Shown piece by piece: positions 62,417 through 64,000 of a stretch of 64,000 nt of DNA (positions are counted from its first letter, which is position 1; every line of letters starts with the position of its first letter). The translations under genes were made by a program, and so were the position numbers. The notes under the pieces were generated by a model that had not been told where the DNA came from, made no database searches, and was given only the letters and a program-made list of their open reading frames with translations. Origin of the DNA: Geothrix sp. 21YS21S-4 (GTDB taxonomy: Bacteria; Acidobacteriota; Holophagae; Holophagales; Holophagaceae); the NCBI RefSeq assembly GCF_030845995.1, contig NZ_CP132719.1, positions 3,014,441 through 3,078,440 on the forward strand. Direction: 5' to 3'.

Positions 62417-64000
62417 GTGGCGGAACGCCTCGCGGTGACCGGGCCCCTGGAGCGCTTCGGCGAGCCCGGGGCCCGCTCCGTGGGATTCCGGTTCCTCAGC
62501 ATTCTCCTGGTGGGGTTGGCCTACGTGGGAGCGGCCAAGGCGCCCATCCCCTCGGGCCTGCCCTTCCAGGCGTACCTGTTCTGGCCCGCGGCCGCCGTGG
62601 CCCACAGCGCCTTCTTCATCGTGGGAAAGGACGCCGCCGCAGGCCTCGCCTTGGGCGCCCTCCTCCTCAACCAGATCGGCCGCCTGCCCTGGCCCTACGC
62701 CCTCGCGATGAGCGCCCTGCAGGTTCTGGAGCCCTACGTGGCGTGGCGGATCCAGGTGCGCCTCGGCGGCGCCCACCCGGATCCGGGCCATAGCCGCGAC
62801 CTTCTGCGCTGGTTCGGGGTGGCCGCCGGAGCGGCCTTTTTCTTTTCGGCGACCCTCGGAAGCACCGTGGTGGGGTTCGCCCGGCACGTGGGGTTCAGGA
62901 ACCCGCTGACCACCGCCTTTTCCTGGTTCCTGGGGGATCTCACGGCCCTCATCTGCCTGGGCCCCGCCCTGCTGTTCCTCTTCGCCTCGCGGCCGGCCTC
63001 GCCCCGCCCCTCCCTGCGCAGGAGCCATCCCGTCCTCGAAGTCCTGATCCTGGCGGGTCTGTTCCTATTCCTGCTGTTCGGGGCGCGCATCAGCCCGGGC
63101 CTGTCGCCGGACGTGGGGCTGGCCCTGCATTTCACCCTGATCCTGCCCGCCCTGTGGATGGCCCTTCGCCTGGGCCCGCGCGCCACGGCCATGGGCATCG
63201 CCCTGCTGTCCATGGCCGTGCTCGCCCACCTTCTGCTGCAGGGGAAAGGCCTTCCGGAGGCCGCGTTCCGCTTCTCGCAGCTCCATCTCCTGGTCCTCGC
63301 CCTCGCCACGCTGGTCACCGCCGCGGCGGCCGAAGAGGCCCGCACCGCCCGCCACGCGCTGGAGCTGAAGGAACTCCAGGCCCAGCGCATGGAAGCGGTC
63401 GCGACCCTGGCGGGAGGGCTCGTCCATGGGTTCAACAACCAGTTGACGGTCCTTCTCGGCAACCTGGACCGGCTGCGAAAGCACCTGGCTCCCGCCATGG
63501 AAGGGGACGCCATGGCCCAGCGGGTGGAGGATGCGGCGCTCGCGATGGAAAGCACCGTCCGTCAGCTCAAGGCGCTCTCCCATCAGGCGCCCCTGCGAAC
63601 GTTCTCGCTTCCCCTGCGGGAGGCCCTGGGCCCCTTCCTGGAGGAAGCCGCCCATCTGCCCGAAGGCGTGGCCTTTGAAGCGGATTTCGGGGAGAACCCG
63701 CTGGTGGGCCTCGATCCCGATCTGCTGCGGCAGGCGCTCCATCCCCTTCTCACCAACAGCCGCGAGGCCCTCGACGGGGCCGGACGGATCCGCCTGCGGA
63801 CCCTCCGGCGGAAGGGCTGGATCCATCTGGTCCTGGAGGACGACGGACCGGGCATGGCCCCCGAGGTGCTGCGGCAGGCCCTCGATCCCTACTACTCCAC
63901 GAAATCCAGCGGCCAGGGCCACGGCCTCGGCTTGCCCATCGCATTCTCCCTCGCCAAGCAGATGGGAGGGTGGCTCTCCCTGGACAGTCGGCCGGACGAG
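62417..64000 (+). CDS. MASE1-like sensor histidine kinase, 3' end outside window
   Basis: 528 codons from GTG 62417 without a stop, so truncated by the window end. N-terminal ~300 residues are hydrophobic, multi-spanning and MASE1-like (LPFQAYLFWPAAAVAHSAFF, LGDLTALICLGPALLFLF). Then the phosphoacceptor helix TLAGGLVHGFNNQLTVLLGN with His337, the N-box LLTNSREALDGAGR, G1 EDDGPGMAPEV and the F/G2 region YYSTKSSGQGHGLGLPIAF, so kinase residues are present. The 3' end is missing, so a receiver domain cannot be ruled out. Starts 3 bases after glyA; the ribosome binding site is weak. Confidence 0.85.
   Translation, partial: MAERLAVTGPLERFGEPGARSVGFRFLSILLVGLAYVGAAKAPIPSGLPFQAYLFWPAAAVAHSAFFIVGKDAAAGLALGALLLNQIGRLPWPYALAMSALQVLEPYVAWRIQVRLGGAHPDPGHSRDLLRWFGVAAGAAFFFSATLGSTVVGFARHVGFRNPLTTAFSWFLGDLTALICLGPALLFLFASRPASPRPSLRRSHPVLEVLILAGLFLFLLFGARISPGLSPDVGLALHFTLILPALWMALRLGPRATAMGIALLSMAVLAHLLLQGKGLPEAAFRFSQLHLLVLALATLVTAAAAEEARTARHALELKELQAQRMEAVATLAGGLVHGFNNQLTVLLGNLDRLRKHLAPAMEGDAMAQRVEDAALAMESTVRQLKALSHQAPLRTFSLPLREALGPFLEEAAHLPEGVAFEADFGENPLVGLDPDLLRQALHPLLTNSREALDGAGRIRLRTLRRKGWIHLVLEDDGPGMAPEVLRQALDPYYSTKSSGQGHGLGLPIAFSLAKQMGGWLSLDSRPDE

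Overview
The window is a single, gene-dense stretch of a very GC-rich (roughly 65-70%) Gram-negative-type bacterial chromosome. No phage, insertion sequence, CRISPR array, tRNA or rRNA was seen. Gene content fits a motile, Gram-negative member of the Acidobacteriota, probably Holophagae (Geothrix/Mesoterricola-like): flagellin with FlaG and FliD, a LolA-like protein, an MsbA-like exporter, a DUF5916 outer-membrane protein, many TPR/FHA/DUF4388 signalling proteins, ThyX, and an archaeal-type Asd. The taxonomic call is inference from content and composition, not from a marker gene.

Layout. 1-7.2 kb: a minus-strand flagellar filament operon (flagellin, flaG, fliD) followed by two glycosyltransferase-like proteins and a TPR protein, with a divergent glycosyltransferase-like gene. 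The flagellin gene has a sigma-28-type promoter and a hairpin leader with two GGA sites that resembles CsrA-controlled leaders. 7.2-10.2 kb: a DUF4388/TPR protein divergent from a Ser/Thr protein kinase. 10.2-19.6 kb: a long plus-strand run with RNase III, a HisA-like protein with an altered catalytic residue, a HEAT-like protein, a lipoprotein, an ECF sigma factor with probable anti-sigma factor, a TPR protein, MsbA-like ABC exporter and QueA. 19.6-34.7 kb: mixed short units (TauE-type permease, degenerate metallophosphoesterase, DUF192, DUF5916, class V aminotransferase-ThyX, transaldolase, a cyclic-nucleotide-domain/aspartase fusion, biotin-dependent carboxylase beta subunit, two TPR paralogues, CPBP protease, methyltransferase, SRPBCC protein). 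34.7-38.6 kb: WalJ-type hydrolase, LolA-like protein, zinc-ribbon/FHA protein and a TPR membrane protein.

38.6-47.3 kb is the best-defined system: a minus-strand lysine/diaminopimelate operon in the order dapE, asd, small ORF, lysC, dapB, dapA, dapD, aminotransferase, lysA-like, headed by a convincing lysine riboswitch. Most junctions overlap by a few bases. The asd-lysC junction carries a recent-looking ~167-bp duplication that creates a 56-codon coupled ORF. Hairpin-forming intergenic repeats lie at the 3' ends of dapD, the ferredoxin gene and purB.

47.3-64 kb: thiG and yceH; a secreted, lipoprotein-anchored RNase Sa/barnase-type nuclease with an overlapping barstar-type inhibitor; an MFS transporter; a zinc-ribbon/RDD membrane protein; two tandem KimA-type permeases; an EamA protein; a methyltransferase-like protein; lipA; a multi-cluster ferredoxin; a cysteine-free Asd-like (Usg) protein; purB; glyA; and the N-terminal part of a MASE1-like histidine kinase running off the end of the window.
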